NCBI GenBank assembly: GCA_030642405.1
Contig: DAOWNV010000089.1
Location: 1-9,154, forward strand
Direction: 5' to 3'
DNA: 9,154 nt
Origin: Desulfosarcina sp.
Lineage (GTDB): Bacteria; Desulfobacterota; Desulfobacteria; Desulfobacterales; Desulfosarcinaceae
A program made the translations under genes and the position numbers. The notes below the pieces were generated by a model. The model had not been told where the DNA came from and ran no database searches. It saw nothing but the letters and a program-made list of their open reading frames with translations. Below, piece by piece: positions 1-6,311 of this stretch (the first letter of the stretch is position 1; every line of letters starts with the position of its first letter).

Positions 1-2
1 CG

Positions 3-329
3 GCACTTGGTTTAAAGGTTAGGCTGGTTAAAAATATACAAGAATTGTTGGATCACATTTATAGCCCAATGCCAATCCACCTTCTTATTCTGGACCCCGA
101 TTTTCCGGGTATCGATAGCCTTAACCTGGGACGGAAACTGGCAATAAGGATTCCTCCGCTGCCAGTCGTGCTTCACTGCGTTCGGGGCGCCGATGAAATT
201 CTTGACTTAAAACAAAGTGAAGTAATCAGAATTAAAAAAAATGGCAACAGTGTTGTAGCTATAAAAAAGATCATTTACGATCTTTTTGAAGATTGTGTTT
301 TTTCCTTGGATCAGTCTATCGACGGGTAA
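3..329 (+). CDS. Divergent response-regulator receiver-like protein, 5' end outside the window
   Basis: The frame is open from the first bases of the window to TAA at 327-329, so this is the C-terminal 108 codons of a longer protein. A TTG at 45 could be read as a start, but in-frame coding-like sequence (ALGLKVRLVKNIQELL) precedes it and no ribosome binding site is visible. The fold is receiver-like: the hydrophobic strand LLILDPDFPG carries an Asp (codon 93-95) where the phosphoacceptor sits, followed by a PPLPVVLHC strand and a final helix AIKKIIYDLF. The usual Thr/Ser and KP motifs are poorly conserved: the Thr position reads His-Cys and the Lys region reads IRIKKNGNS. It may therefore be a pseudo-receiver. 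No output domain follows before the stop. It is separated from the operon by 213 bases and is probably a separate transcription unit. Confidence 0.65.
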   Translation, partial: ALGLKVRLVKNIQELLDHIYSPMPIHLLILDPDFPGIDSLNLGRKLAIRIPPLPVVLHCVRGADEILDLKQSEVIRIKKNGNSVVAIKKIIYDLFEDCVFSLDQSIDG

Positions 330-485
330 ACACCAAAGTTGCATTCCTCCTTTGCACCCATGAGTTTGCAGATTGTAAAGATACCAGACAGCTACGATGT
401 CCAAGCGCTTAAAAAAATTGAAACTAAATTCACAAAATATTCATTAATTTAAAGGGTTCTACTGATAACAACGGGTTTGTTTTTT

Positions 486-501
486 TGGCACCCTCCTTGC
501 T
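486..501 (+). promoter_or_regulatory. Sigma-54 (RpoN) -24/-12 promoter of the operon
   Basis: The sequence TGGCACCCTCCTTGCT matches the sigma-54 consensus TGGCAC-N5-TTGCW, with the invariant GG (487-488) and GC (499-500) separated by exactly 10 bases. By the usual geometry transcription starts near 511-513, giving a leader of about 31 bases before the ATG at 543. This also argues against the in-frame TTG at 477 as the kinase start, because it lies upstream of the promoter elements. The AT-rich tract at about 411-455 upstream could help DNA bending. No clear activator (UAS) dyad was identified; a short palindrome AAGCGCTT at 403-410 is the only hint. Sigma-54 promoters need an AAA+ enhancer-binding protein, and none is encoded in this window. 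Confidence 0.8.
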
Positions 502-542
502 CCTCTTTTAAAGATAAAAGCAAAACAAGTGAGTCTTTCATT

Positions 543-2225
543 ATGGAAACATCTGAGTATAACAAAGTCAGAAATTTTATCCTGGTCAGTATGATTATCG
601 TTCCGCTGATTCCCTTTTTTCTGGCATTATTGGTAGGCAATCACTCTTTTTCACGGTCCATCGAAAATATGACGATCGAAGCCATGGAACGGATTTCGGA
701 AGACCACCGGCAGATGATTGAATCCTTTCTGGATGAGCGTACCCATGATCTTGAACTGATTTTCAATACCATTGACCTTTCCGATCTGGTGCAACCGCAA
801 ACCCTGTCATCGATCTTTCAGCAGCTGCAGTTGACATCGAGTGCCTTTGTCGACCTGGGACTTTTTGATGAAAGTGGCGTTCACAAAGCGTATCATGGTC
901 CTTACGACCTTTCTGGAAAAGTGTACCGGGATATGCCCTGGTTTCAGCAAACCATCAACAATGGAGTTTTTGTCAGTGACGTTTTCTTGGGGTACCGAAA
1001 CGTTCCTCATTTTATTATCGCCGTTGCCAAGAAACAAGAAGACAGGACCTGGGTTATCCGGGCTACAGTGGACTCTCAGCAATTCAATCATATAGTTCGT
1101 CAAATCAGAATCGGCAAAACCGGGGAAGCATATCTGCTCAACCGGCAAGGGGTGCTGCAAACGGATCGACGTAGCGGTGGTAACTTGATGGAAACCCCCC
1201 AAGAGAGATTGCCGTTGTCGCCCGAAGATACCCTCATCCATACGTTTATTCATCAAGTGCCGGGCGGCGAGCCATTTCTTTATGCAACGACATGGCTCAA
1301 GGACGGCAACTGGCTGATGGTTGTTCGGCAAGAGGAGTCCGATGCATTTTCGGCCCTGCGTTCTGCGCGGATGCCGATTTTGTTTATCTTATTGATTGGC
1401 GTCGGTTGTATCGTTGCCATTGCTTTTGGCCTTACCGGAGCGATTGTGAGAAAAATGGAGCACACCGATTCTGAAAAGGCATTATTGAATCAGCAGCTTA
1501 TTGGTGCATCACGTCTTGCCGAAATCGGTGAAATGTCAACCGGCTTTGCCCACGAAATCAACAACCCGTTGCAGATTATCAGCGCCGAGCTGTCCCTGAT
1601 CAAGGTGCTTCAGGAAGAAATGATCGAATCAAGGGAACTCACAACAGGAGAATCCTACACCGAGGTGGCAGACAGTATGAATCAGATCAAAACCCAGATT
1701 GGCCGCTGTTCTCGAATCACGGCATCCATCTTGAAATTTGGACGGCAGGCCGAAACGCGGTCCGAACGGTTTGACCTGGCAGCGGCCATTCCGGAAATTG
1801 TCTCGATGGTAGAAAAAAAGGCCGAGGTACATGGCATACGGATCAAGCATGAATTGCCGAATGCGCCCATCTGGATAAACGCGGATGTCTCCCGTCTTCA
1901 GCAGGTGATTTTGAACCTGCTCAACAATGCGATGGATGCCATTATTGAGCATCGCGGAAGCAGTGGTGGCACCATAAAGGTTCGTCTTTTTTCCGGTAAC
2001 AACGGTTTAGCAAACATAAACGTGAGTGACGACGGCAGCGGGATTGCGCCGGATAATATGGAAAAGGTATTTGCTCCGTTTTTTACCACAAAACCGGTGG
2101 GGAAGGGCACGGGACTAGGACTTTCCGTTTGTTTCGGCATTGTTCAGCAGATGGGGGGGAAGATGGAAGTGGAGAGTACTGTCGGGCAGGGCACAACCTT
2201 TACCATTTCGCTACCTCTTGAATAA
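543..2225 (+). CDS. Membrane-bound Cache-domain sensor histidine kinase
   Basis: This 560-residue two-component sensor probably binds a small ligand outside the cytoplasmic membrane and autophosphorylates in the cytoplasm. Layout: TM1 at about 11-32; an extracytoplasmic dCache-like domain at about 36-262 with typical stretches (WFQQTINNGVFVSDVFLGYR, then IGKTGEAYLLN); TM2 at about 277-301; a short helical linker; an H-box with the phospho-acceptor His337 in FAHEINNPLQ; and a HATPase domain with N-box LLNNAMDA (Asn462), G1 DDGSG (496-500) and G2 GTGLGL (522-527). No HAMP domain lies between TM2 and the H-box. The ATG at 543 is preferred over TTG 477 because the sigma-54 promoter lies between them; AAGTGAG at 527-533 is a weak ribosome binding site. 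It is the first gene of the operon, 56 bases before a receiver protein that is its likely partner. The ligand is unknown. The link to the anion permease downstream suggests a transported substrate, but this is inference. Confidence 0.93.
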   Translation: METSEYNKVRNFILVSMIIVPLIPFFLALLVGNHSFSRSIENMTIEAMERISEDHRQMIESFLDERTHDLELIFNTIDLSDLVQPQTLSSIFQQLQLTSSAFVDLGLFDESGVHKAYHGPYDLSGKVYRDMPWFQQTINNGVFVSDVFLGYRNVPHFIIAVAKKQEDRTWVIRATVDSQQFNHIVRQIRIGKTGEAYLLNRQGVLQTDRRSGGNLMETPQERLPLSPEDTLIHTFIHQVPGGEPFLYATTWLKDGNWLMVVRQEESDAFSALRSARMPILFILLIGVGCIVAIAFGLTGAIVRKMEHTDSEKALLNQQLIGASRLAEIGEMSTGFAHEINNPLQIISAELSLIKVLQEEMIESRELTTGESYTEVADSMNQIKTQIGRCSRITASILKFGRQAETRSERFDLAAAIPEIVSMVEKKAEVHGIRIKHELPNAPIWINADVSRLQQVILNLLNNAMDAIIEHRGSSGGTIKVRLFSGNNGLANINVSDDGSGIAPDNMEKVFAPFFTTKPVGKGTGLGLSVCFGIVQQMGGKMEVESTVGQGTTFTISLPLE

Positions 2226-2281
2226 TTTGTGGTCATCGACTGTGAGCAATAAAGACCATTGTATAAAAACAGGAGATAAAA

Positions 2282-2734
2282 ATGGAAAAAATGAAAATGA
2301 TGTTGGTGGATGATGAAGAGCGGTTCCTCTTGACAACCCGCAAGTTGTTGGAGAAAAAAAACTTCGAAGTGTTGACGGCTTCCAGCGGTGTTGATGCGCT
2401 GGAACTTCTCAGAACGAATCGGGTCCATGTCGTGATTTTGGATGTGAAGATGCCGGGGATGGACGGTGTTGCCACGCTCAGAGAAATCAAAGCCCGTTTT
2501 CCCATGGTGGAGGTGATCATGCTAACCGGCCATGCTACAGTCGAATCCGCCATCGAAGGCTTGAAATCAGGGGCCGTGGACTATTTGATGAAACCGGCGG
2601 ATATAGAAGATATCATTGCTAAATCCTTAGATGCATTTAATCGGCGGATAGATATCGAGGAAAAAATCCGCGTGGCTCGCATGCGTAAATTCATGAAGTC
2701 GCCTCGCGAAATTATAAAAGATGCCGAGCTGTAA
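2282..2734 (+). CDS. Stand-alone response regulator (receiver domain only)
   Basis: This 150-residue protein is a single receiver domain (about 5-120) with a charged helical tail of about 30 residues. All catalytic positions are present: acidic pocket Asp10-Asp11, phosphoacceptor Asp54 (VILDVKMPGMDG), Thr82 (MLTGH) and Lys104 (LMKPAD). There is no DNA-binding, AAA+ or enzymatic output domain, so it should act by protein contact or as a phosphorelay intermediate. The start at 2282 is supported by AGGAGA at 2271-2276. It lies directly after the kinase gene, so it is the most likely phosphate acceptor. It is clearly similar to the receiver of the last gene of the operon (5386-6288), with shared motifs such as VILDVKMPGMDG/VVLDVRMPGMDG and VIMLTGH. 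Its target is not evident; the membrane proteins of the same operon are candidates by inference. Confidence 0.93.
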   Translation: MEKMKMMLVDDEERFLLTTRKLLEKKNFEVLTASSGVDALELLRTNRVHVVILDVKMPGMDGVATLREIKARFPMVEVIMLTGHATVESAIEGLKSGAVDYLMKPADIEDIIAKSLDAFNRRIDIEEKIRVARMRKFMKSPREIIKDAEL

Positions 2735-2787
2735 ATGCCTCCTCTAAAAAATTGATTTGCATCAGAATTTGAAACGAAAATAATACC

Positions 2788-2793
2788 AGGGGG
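2788..2793 (+). promoter_or_regulatory. Ribosome binding site deciding the permease start
   Basis: AGGGGG lies 7 bases before ATG 2801 but only 1 base before the alternative in-frame TTG at 2795, so ATG 2801 is the supported start. Confidence 0.7.
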
Positions 2794-2800
2794 TTTGGCT

Positions 2801-4651
2801 ATGGCTATAAAAGAAAAAAAAGTTACAGGATATGACAAATACGTGGACTGGAAGATGTTCAGTATTCCCGTCGTTCTCTTTTTTATTTTGCTGCTGATAC
2901 CCACACCAAACGGGATGAAGGATGTGGGCACCGAATATCGGGTAGGTCCGAAAGCCGTTACCGAATATATCACCCAGACCCTGTTCAATTCTCCCAAGGC
3001 GGATGTCGAACAGTGGCAGCTGCTGGTGGCCACGATAATGGAACGAAACATGAACATAGGGGCTTTGACACGAGACCGCTACCTCAAACGTGACCTAAAG
3101 TGGTGTCGCCAAAAAAAGATCCAAGTGGATGAGTCCAATTATTCCAGGGCCCTGACGTTCGTCGAGACTCATATTACCGATGCGAGATACCAAGCCCTGA
3201 TGAAAAGTGCTATGGATCTTCGAAAGAACGGCCTGACCTATGAAACGCTAAGTCTGAAGGATAAGGCTGCGGCAGACCAAGGAGCATGGCATATCAAAGT
3301 CGCCATCGCCATGGGGGCCTTTGTGGTTCTCTGTTTTCTCACCGAGTGTATTCCCTTGCCCGGTGTGTCCTTTTGTATCGGACTGATCCTTGTTTTTACC
3401 GGTGTAACGTCGCGCAAACAAGTGGCTATGCTGTATTGGGATGACGCCTGCTGGTTCATCATGGGAAGCCTCATGTTCGCCGCCGCTTTTGTGAAGACCG
3501 GGGTGGATAAAAGGGTGTGTTTGATGATGTTCCGGAAGCTGGCGGTTCCCAATGTGCGCTGGATCACATTGATTATTTTTATAATTATCGCCCCTCTGGC
3601 CGCTTTCATTTCCGATCACGCACTGGCCGCCATGTTCCTGCCCATAGGCATGCTTTTATATCAGAACAGTCTGACCAAAGAGATACCGGAAGACCCTGAA
3701 CTGGCCAAGATGTTGATGATTACCATCGCCATGGCTTGCAACATCGGCGGACCTGGTGCTCCGTCCGGTGGTGCCCGTAATGTGATTATGATGACCTACC
3801 TCGCCGATATGTTCGGTATGGACATCGGTTATTTCCAGTGGATTACTTACTGTTTTCCCTATGTAATTGTTATGATACCTGTTACCTGGCTGATACTCAA
3901 TTGGCGCTTTAAGCCTGCCATCACCTCCTTGAAACCGGCCATGAATCATCTGCAAAAAGAGATCGGGCGCATGGGCGGGTGGAATCGCCAACAAATCATC
4001 GCATTGGTGATCTTTCTGGTCATGGTTTTCGGTTGGTTTACCGAGAAAGAGTTCTATAATTTGGGAATTTATCCCATACGTTTAGGAATTGGCGTGATTG
4101 CCGTGGGGGGAGCTGTCGCGTATCTTCTCACCGGCATCGTCAACTGGCGAGATTATCAGGAAAAGGTGGACTGGGGTGTCGTCTGGTTGTACGCTGGTGC
4201 CATCATTTTCGGTCGCACCCTGGACAGTACCGGCGCAGCCTATTGGCTGGCCCGAAGTGCCATTGACGCTTTGGCCCCGTTGGGTATGGATGCCGGTTTA
4301 CCGTTGATGGCTACCAGCAACGGACTGACAGCGATTTTGACCAACCTCATGGCAGACGGCCCGGCTGCCGCCGCCGTGGGCCCCATCGCCCTTAATATGG
4401 CCGGCTTGGTCCATCCGGGAACCACATGCTTACCCTTTATGGCCATGTCTACAGCCATGGCATCTTCCTTCGCCTATTGCCTGATCATCGGCACTCCACC
4501 CAATGCCATCGTTTATGCCAGCGGGTATCTGGAACCCAAGGACTATATTCGGGTAGGACTACCGGTGTGGTTTATAGCCAATGTGGTACTGTTGGTCTTG
4601 ACTGGCGCATACTGGGTTTTCAGGGGGTTTGGAGGCCTGCCCATGTTTTAA
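2801..4651 (+). CDS. DASS/SLC13-family anion permease with variant signature motifs and an inserted domain
   Basis: This 616-residue polytopic inner-membrane protein belongs to the divalent anion:Na+ symporter superfamily, whose members carry sulfate, phosphate or di- and tricarboxylates. Evidence: TM1 (about 19-34) ends in the family-style IPTPNGM element; TECIPLPGVSFCIGLILVFTGV (181-202) fits the second membrane region; there are two pseudo-symmetric halves; and the C-terminal motif GTPPNAIVYASG (564-575) with the following GYLEPKDYIRVGLP is diagnostic. Two features are odd. The paired SNT ion/substrate motifs are replaced by SDH (271-273) and ADG (518-520), and the first TPPN-like loop reads PSGGARN (321-327). 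About 120 extra hydrophilic residues (about 40-160) lie between TM1 and the next span. The start ATG 2801 follows AGGGGG. The gene sits between a two-component pair and small membrane proteins, suggesting substrate-responsive uptake. Sulfate or a dicarboxylate would fit the organism type, but the substrate cannot be read from sequence. Confidence 0.9.
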   Translation: MAIKEKKVTGYDKYVDWKMFSIPVVLFFILLLIPTPNGMKDVGTEYRVGPKAVTEYITQTLFNSPKADVEQWQLLVATIMERNMNIGALTRDRYLKRDLKWCRQKKIQVDESNYSRALTFVETHITDARYQALMKSAMDLRKNGLTYETLSLKDKAAADQGAWHIKVAIAMGAFVVLCFLTECIPLPGVSFCIGLILVFTGVTSRKQVAMLYWDDACWFIMGSLMFAAAFVKTGVDKRVCLMMFRKLAVPNVRWITLIIFIIIAPLAAFISDHALAAMFLPIGMLLYQNSLTKEIPEDPELAKMLMITIAMACNIGGPGAPSGGARNVIMMTYLADMFGMDIGYFQWITYCFPYVIVMIPVTWLILNWRFKPAITSLKPAMNHLQKEIGRMGGWNRQQIIALVIFLVMVFGWFTEKEFYNLGIYPIRLGIGVIAVGGAVAYLLTGIVNWRDYQEKVDWGVVWLYAGAIIFGRTLDSTGAAYWLARSAIDALAPLGMDAGLPLMATSNGLTAILTNLMADGPAAAAVGPIALNMAGLVHPGTTCLPFMAMSTAMASSFAYCLIIGTPPNAIVYASGYLEPKDYIRVGLPVWFIANVVLLVLTGAYWVFRGFGGLPMF

Positions 4652-4672
4652 AAAGGGAACAGGAGATCTACA

Positions 4673-4831
4673 ATGAAAAAGAAAATTGTCACTCTCAAAA
4701 CGCAAAAACCGTTGATTTTTTGGGAATCCGGACGAATCTGGTTTTCCGCACAAGCCGAACGGCAGTTCTACTTTGTCCTTACGATGGCCATGTTGGGCGC
4801 CGGGATTCTGTACAAGATAGGAGTTCTATAA
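4673..4831 (+). CDS. 52-residue single-span membrane microprotein
   Basis: An ATG at 4673 with AGGAG at 4661-4665 (7 bases before it) opens a frame of 52 codons that ends in TAA at 4829-4831. The product starts with a basic segment MKKKIVTLKTQ, continues through an aromatic amphipathic stretch (about 14-30, IFWESGRIWFSAQAERQ), and ends with one hydrophobic span (about 31-50, QFYFVLTMAMLGAGILYKIG). By the positive-inside rule the N-terminus is cytoplasmic. The stop abuts the ATG of the next gene (TAAATG), and the ribosome binding site of that gene lies inside this frame, so the two are probably translationally coupled. It follows the permease by 21 bases. No family is recognised. A role as a small accessory subunit or regulator of the permease is a guess from position only. 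Reality as a gene rests on the good ribosome binding site, exact packing in the operon and membrane-protein-like composition. Confidence 0.8.
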   Translation: MKKKIVTLKTQKPLIFWESGRIWFSAQAERQFYFVLTMAMLGAGILYKIGVL

Positions 4832-5344
4832 ATGCCTCAACCACGATTGGGAAATTATGTGAGTACCGTGACCGAATTGTTAACGAGCCCAGGCAGATTT
4901 TTTGAAAATCGTTTCGAAATGGTTTCCGTCAGGCAATCCTTTGGGATTCTGATTCTTTCGGGGCTGTTTTTTTCCACGATCGGAACCATTATCAATACAA
5001 ACAGCGTTTCGGTGAGAACGGGCATCGTTTTATTTGCCAATGCGATCGGGATGGCGACCATTGGTGCTGTGATTGCCTATGTGGCTCTGATTGCCGTTAC
5101 CGGCAGGCGCTATGCATTTTCAAAGTTATGGTCGATTTTCTCTCTGAGTGCCGGTGCTGTGTTGATCCTTGCATGGGTCCCGGCGGCCTTTTTTCTCACG
5201 GAGCCATGGAGATGGTGGTTGATCGGGACCGGGTTGGTTCGAGGATTGGGATTGTCTAAAATCAGGGCCGTCATTGTTGTTCTACTGACCTTCGGTACCT
5301 TGGTGATACTGGTCTACACCATTTTTTCCATGGCTGGTCATTGA
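4832..5344 (+). CDS. Yip1-like multi-span membrane protein
   Basis: This 170-residue integral membrane protein has four or five hydrophobic spans (about 36-55, 64-89, 104-122, possibly 127-140, and 145-166). Its N-terminal element VTELLTSPGRFFENRF resembles the opening of bacterial Yip1-domain proteins, in which a short amphipathic segment with a Pro and paired Phe precedes the first span. This assignment is by pattern only. AGGAG at 4819-4823 lies 8 bases before the ATG and inside the preceding microprotein frame. The start directly abuts the preceding TAA, and the next gene begins 41 bases later. No catalytic motif is visible. As it is encoded between the permease plus microprotein and a CBS-containing regulator, it may be a membrane partner of the transporter or a docking site for the regulator, but there is no direct evidence. 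Confidence 0.85.
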   Translation: MPQPRLGNYVSTVTELLTSPGRFFENRFEMVSVRQSFGILILSGLFFSTIGTIINTNSVSVRTGIVLFANAIGMATIGAVIAYVALIAVTGRRYAFSKLWSIFSLSAGAVLILAWVPAAFFLTEPWRWWLIGTGLVRGLGLSKIRAVIVVLLTFGTLVILVYTIFSMAGH

Positions 5345-5370
5345 GAGAAAAACGAAGACGGGCTGGATTT

Positions 5371-5377
5371 AAAGGAG
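5371..5377 (+). promoter_or_regulatory. Ribosome binding site deciding the receiver-CBS start
   Basis: AAAGGAG lies 8 bases before ATG 5386 and only 2 bases before the in-frame ATG 5380. It is also downstream of the in-frame TTG at 5341, so ATG 5386 is the supported start. Confidence 0.75.
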
Positions 5378-5385
5378 AAATGAAG

Positions 5386-6288
5386 ATGACGAAGAAAATT
5401 AAAGTGTTGATGGTCGATGATGAACCACAGTTTCGGGATGCGACGCGTAAATTGTTCCGGAAAAAAGGGTTCGAAACATTGATTGCCGCAAATGGTCTGG
5501 AGGCCTTGGAACAATTGGAGAAAAAGCCGGATGTAGTCGTACTGGATGTCCGTATGCCGGGCATGGATGGCAACGAGACCTTGGAAGAGATCCAGAAGCG
5601 GACTCCCGGACTTCCCGTCATCATGCTTACAGGCCACGGGGCTGATGAGAACGCTAAAAAGGCCCTCGGCCAGGGGGCCTTCGACTACCTGTCCAAACCC
5701 TGCGATATAGATCTGCTGGCATCGCGCATTATTGATGCCGACCGACAAAAGCATATTGACAGCCAAAAGGAAGAAGAACGAACCGTTGGAGAGGTGATGA
5801 TTCCATTAACAGAATACACAACGATCACGGACAATCAGACCGTAGGCGAAGGAATTGCCGCACTGAGAAAGTCTTTTGCACCACATGTATACAGCAGCCG
5901 AATAATGGAAACAGGACATCGCAGCCTGCTAGTTTTTAACCAGGCCGGCCACCTCAAAGGCATTCTTTCCATCGTTGATTTATTGGCGGAGATGCTGCCG
6001 AACTACCTGACCGCTCCTAAACCGTCCACGGCGGATAGCCTGAATTATTCTCCTATGTTCTGGACCGGTATGTTCACTCGCGAATCGCAGCGACTGGTAT
6101 CCACGTCTGTGGGAGACCTAATGTCACCGGTGCCGCCGGCTATCGACATACAGGCCAACCTTATGGAAGCGGTTTACCAATTAATGAGCGAAAATTGTCG
6201 CCGGCTCATTGTTATGCAACATGAAGAGGTCGTCGGTGTTTTGCGTGAGCAGGATTTGTTCTTTGAATGGGTACGGGTACTGCAATAA
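5386..6288 (+). CDS. Response regulator with C-terminal tandem CBS domains
   Basis: This 300-residue cytoplasmic protein has a complete receiver domain at about 4-120: acidic Asp11-Asp12, phosphoacceptor Asp54 (VVLDVRMPGMDG), Thr82 (MLTGH) and Lys104 (LSKPCD). A charged linker (about 121-132) leads to a CBS pair: CBS1 at about 133-205 (VGEVMIPL ... GILSIVDLL) and CBS2 at about 242-298 (VGDLMSPVPP ... VVGVLREQDLF). CBS pairs commonly bind adenine nucleotides or ions and gate transporters and enzymes. There is no DNA-binding domain. The start ATG 5386 is chosen from the ribosome binding site at 5371-5377. It is the last gene of the operon, 41 bases after the Yip1-like gene, and meets the convergent RND gene 21 bases after its stop. 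It may join phosphorylation and energy or ion status in one output protein that controls the operon's permease. The family assignment is firm; the target is inference. Confidence 0.93.
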   Translation: MTKKIKVLMVDDEPQFRDATRKLFRKKGFETLIAANGLEALEQLEKKPDVVVLDVRMPGMDGNETLEEIQKRTPGLPVIMLTGHGADENAKKALGQGAFDYLSKPCDIDLLASRIIDADRQKHIDSQKEEERTVGEVMIPLTEYTTITDNQTVGEGIAALRKSFAPHVYSSRIMETGHRSLLVFNQAGHLKGILSIVDLLAEMLPNYLTAPKPSTADSLNYSPMFWTGMFTRESQRLVSTSVGDLMSPVPPAIDIQANLMEAVYQLMSENCRRLIVMQHEEVVGVLREQDLFFEWVRVLQ

Positions 6289-6293
6289 AGTGA

Positions 6294-6311
6294 GAAAACC
6301 GGGTGGTTTTC
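6294..6311. terminator. Short hairpin between convergent genes, possible bidirectional terminator
   Basis: GAAAACC (6294-6300) and GGTTTTC (6305-6311) form a perfect 7-bp stem with a 4-base loop, placed between the stop of the receiver-CBS gene and the stop of the RND gene and overlapping the latter by two bases. T-runs lie within the stem arm rather than after it, so the signal is weak. Position is the main support. Confidence 0.4.

Noticed and set aside
264..287. Inverted repeat AAAAAGATC / GATCTTTTT with a 6-base loop followed by T-rich sequence
   Set aside because: It lies inside the coding frame of the left receiver-like protein, is AT-rich with little GC stem, and fits codons for KKIIYDLF. 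A terminator there would cut the gene.
207..404. Minus-strand frame with an AAAGGAGG-like sequence just before an internal ATG at 344
   Set aside because: It is antisense to the receiver-like gene, the ribosome binding site is only about one base from the ATG, and the product has no recognisable features.
360..452. 30-codon plus-strand frame after the left receiver gene
   Set aside because: There is no ribosome binding site before the ATG and the peptide is not recognisable. It lies in the promoter-proximal region.
477..542. N-terminal extension of the kinase from TTG 477
   Set aside because: The stretch contains the sigma-54 promoter and predicted transcription start, encodes an unlikely Pro/Cys/Trp-rich leader, and ATG 543 immediately precedes a normal TM1 sensor start.
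2742..2750. Tiny frame overlapping the stop of the first receiver (TAAATG)
   Set aside because: The ATG opens only six codons before TGA, has no ribosome binding site, and shows nothing like the neighbouring 52-codon microprotein.
2757..2786. Possible sigma-70 promoter (TTGCAT, 18 bases, TAATAC) before the permease
   Set aside because: Each hexamer matches the consensus at only about three positions, and the start would fall in the ribosome binding site.
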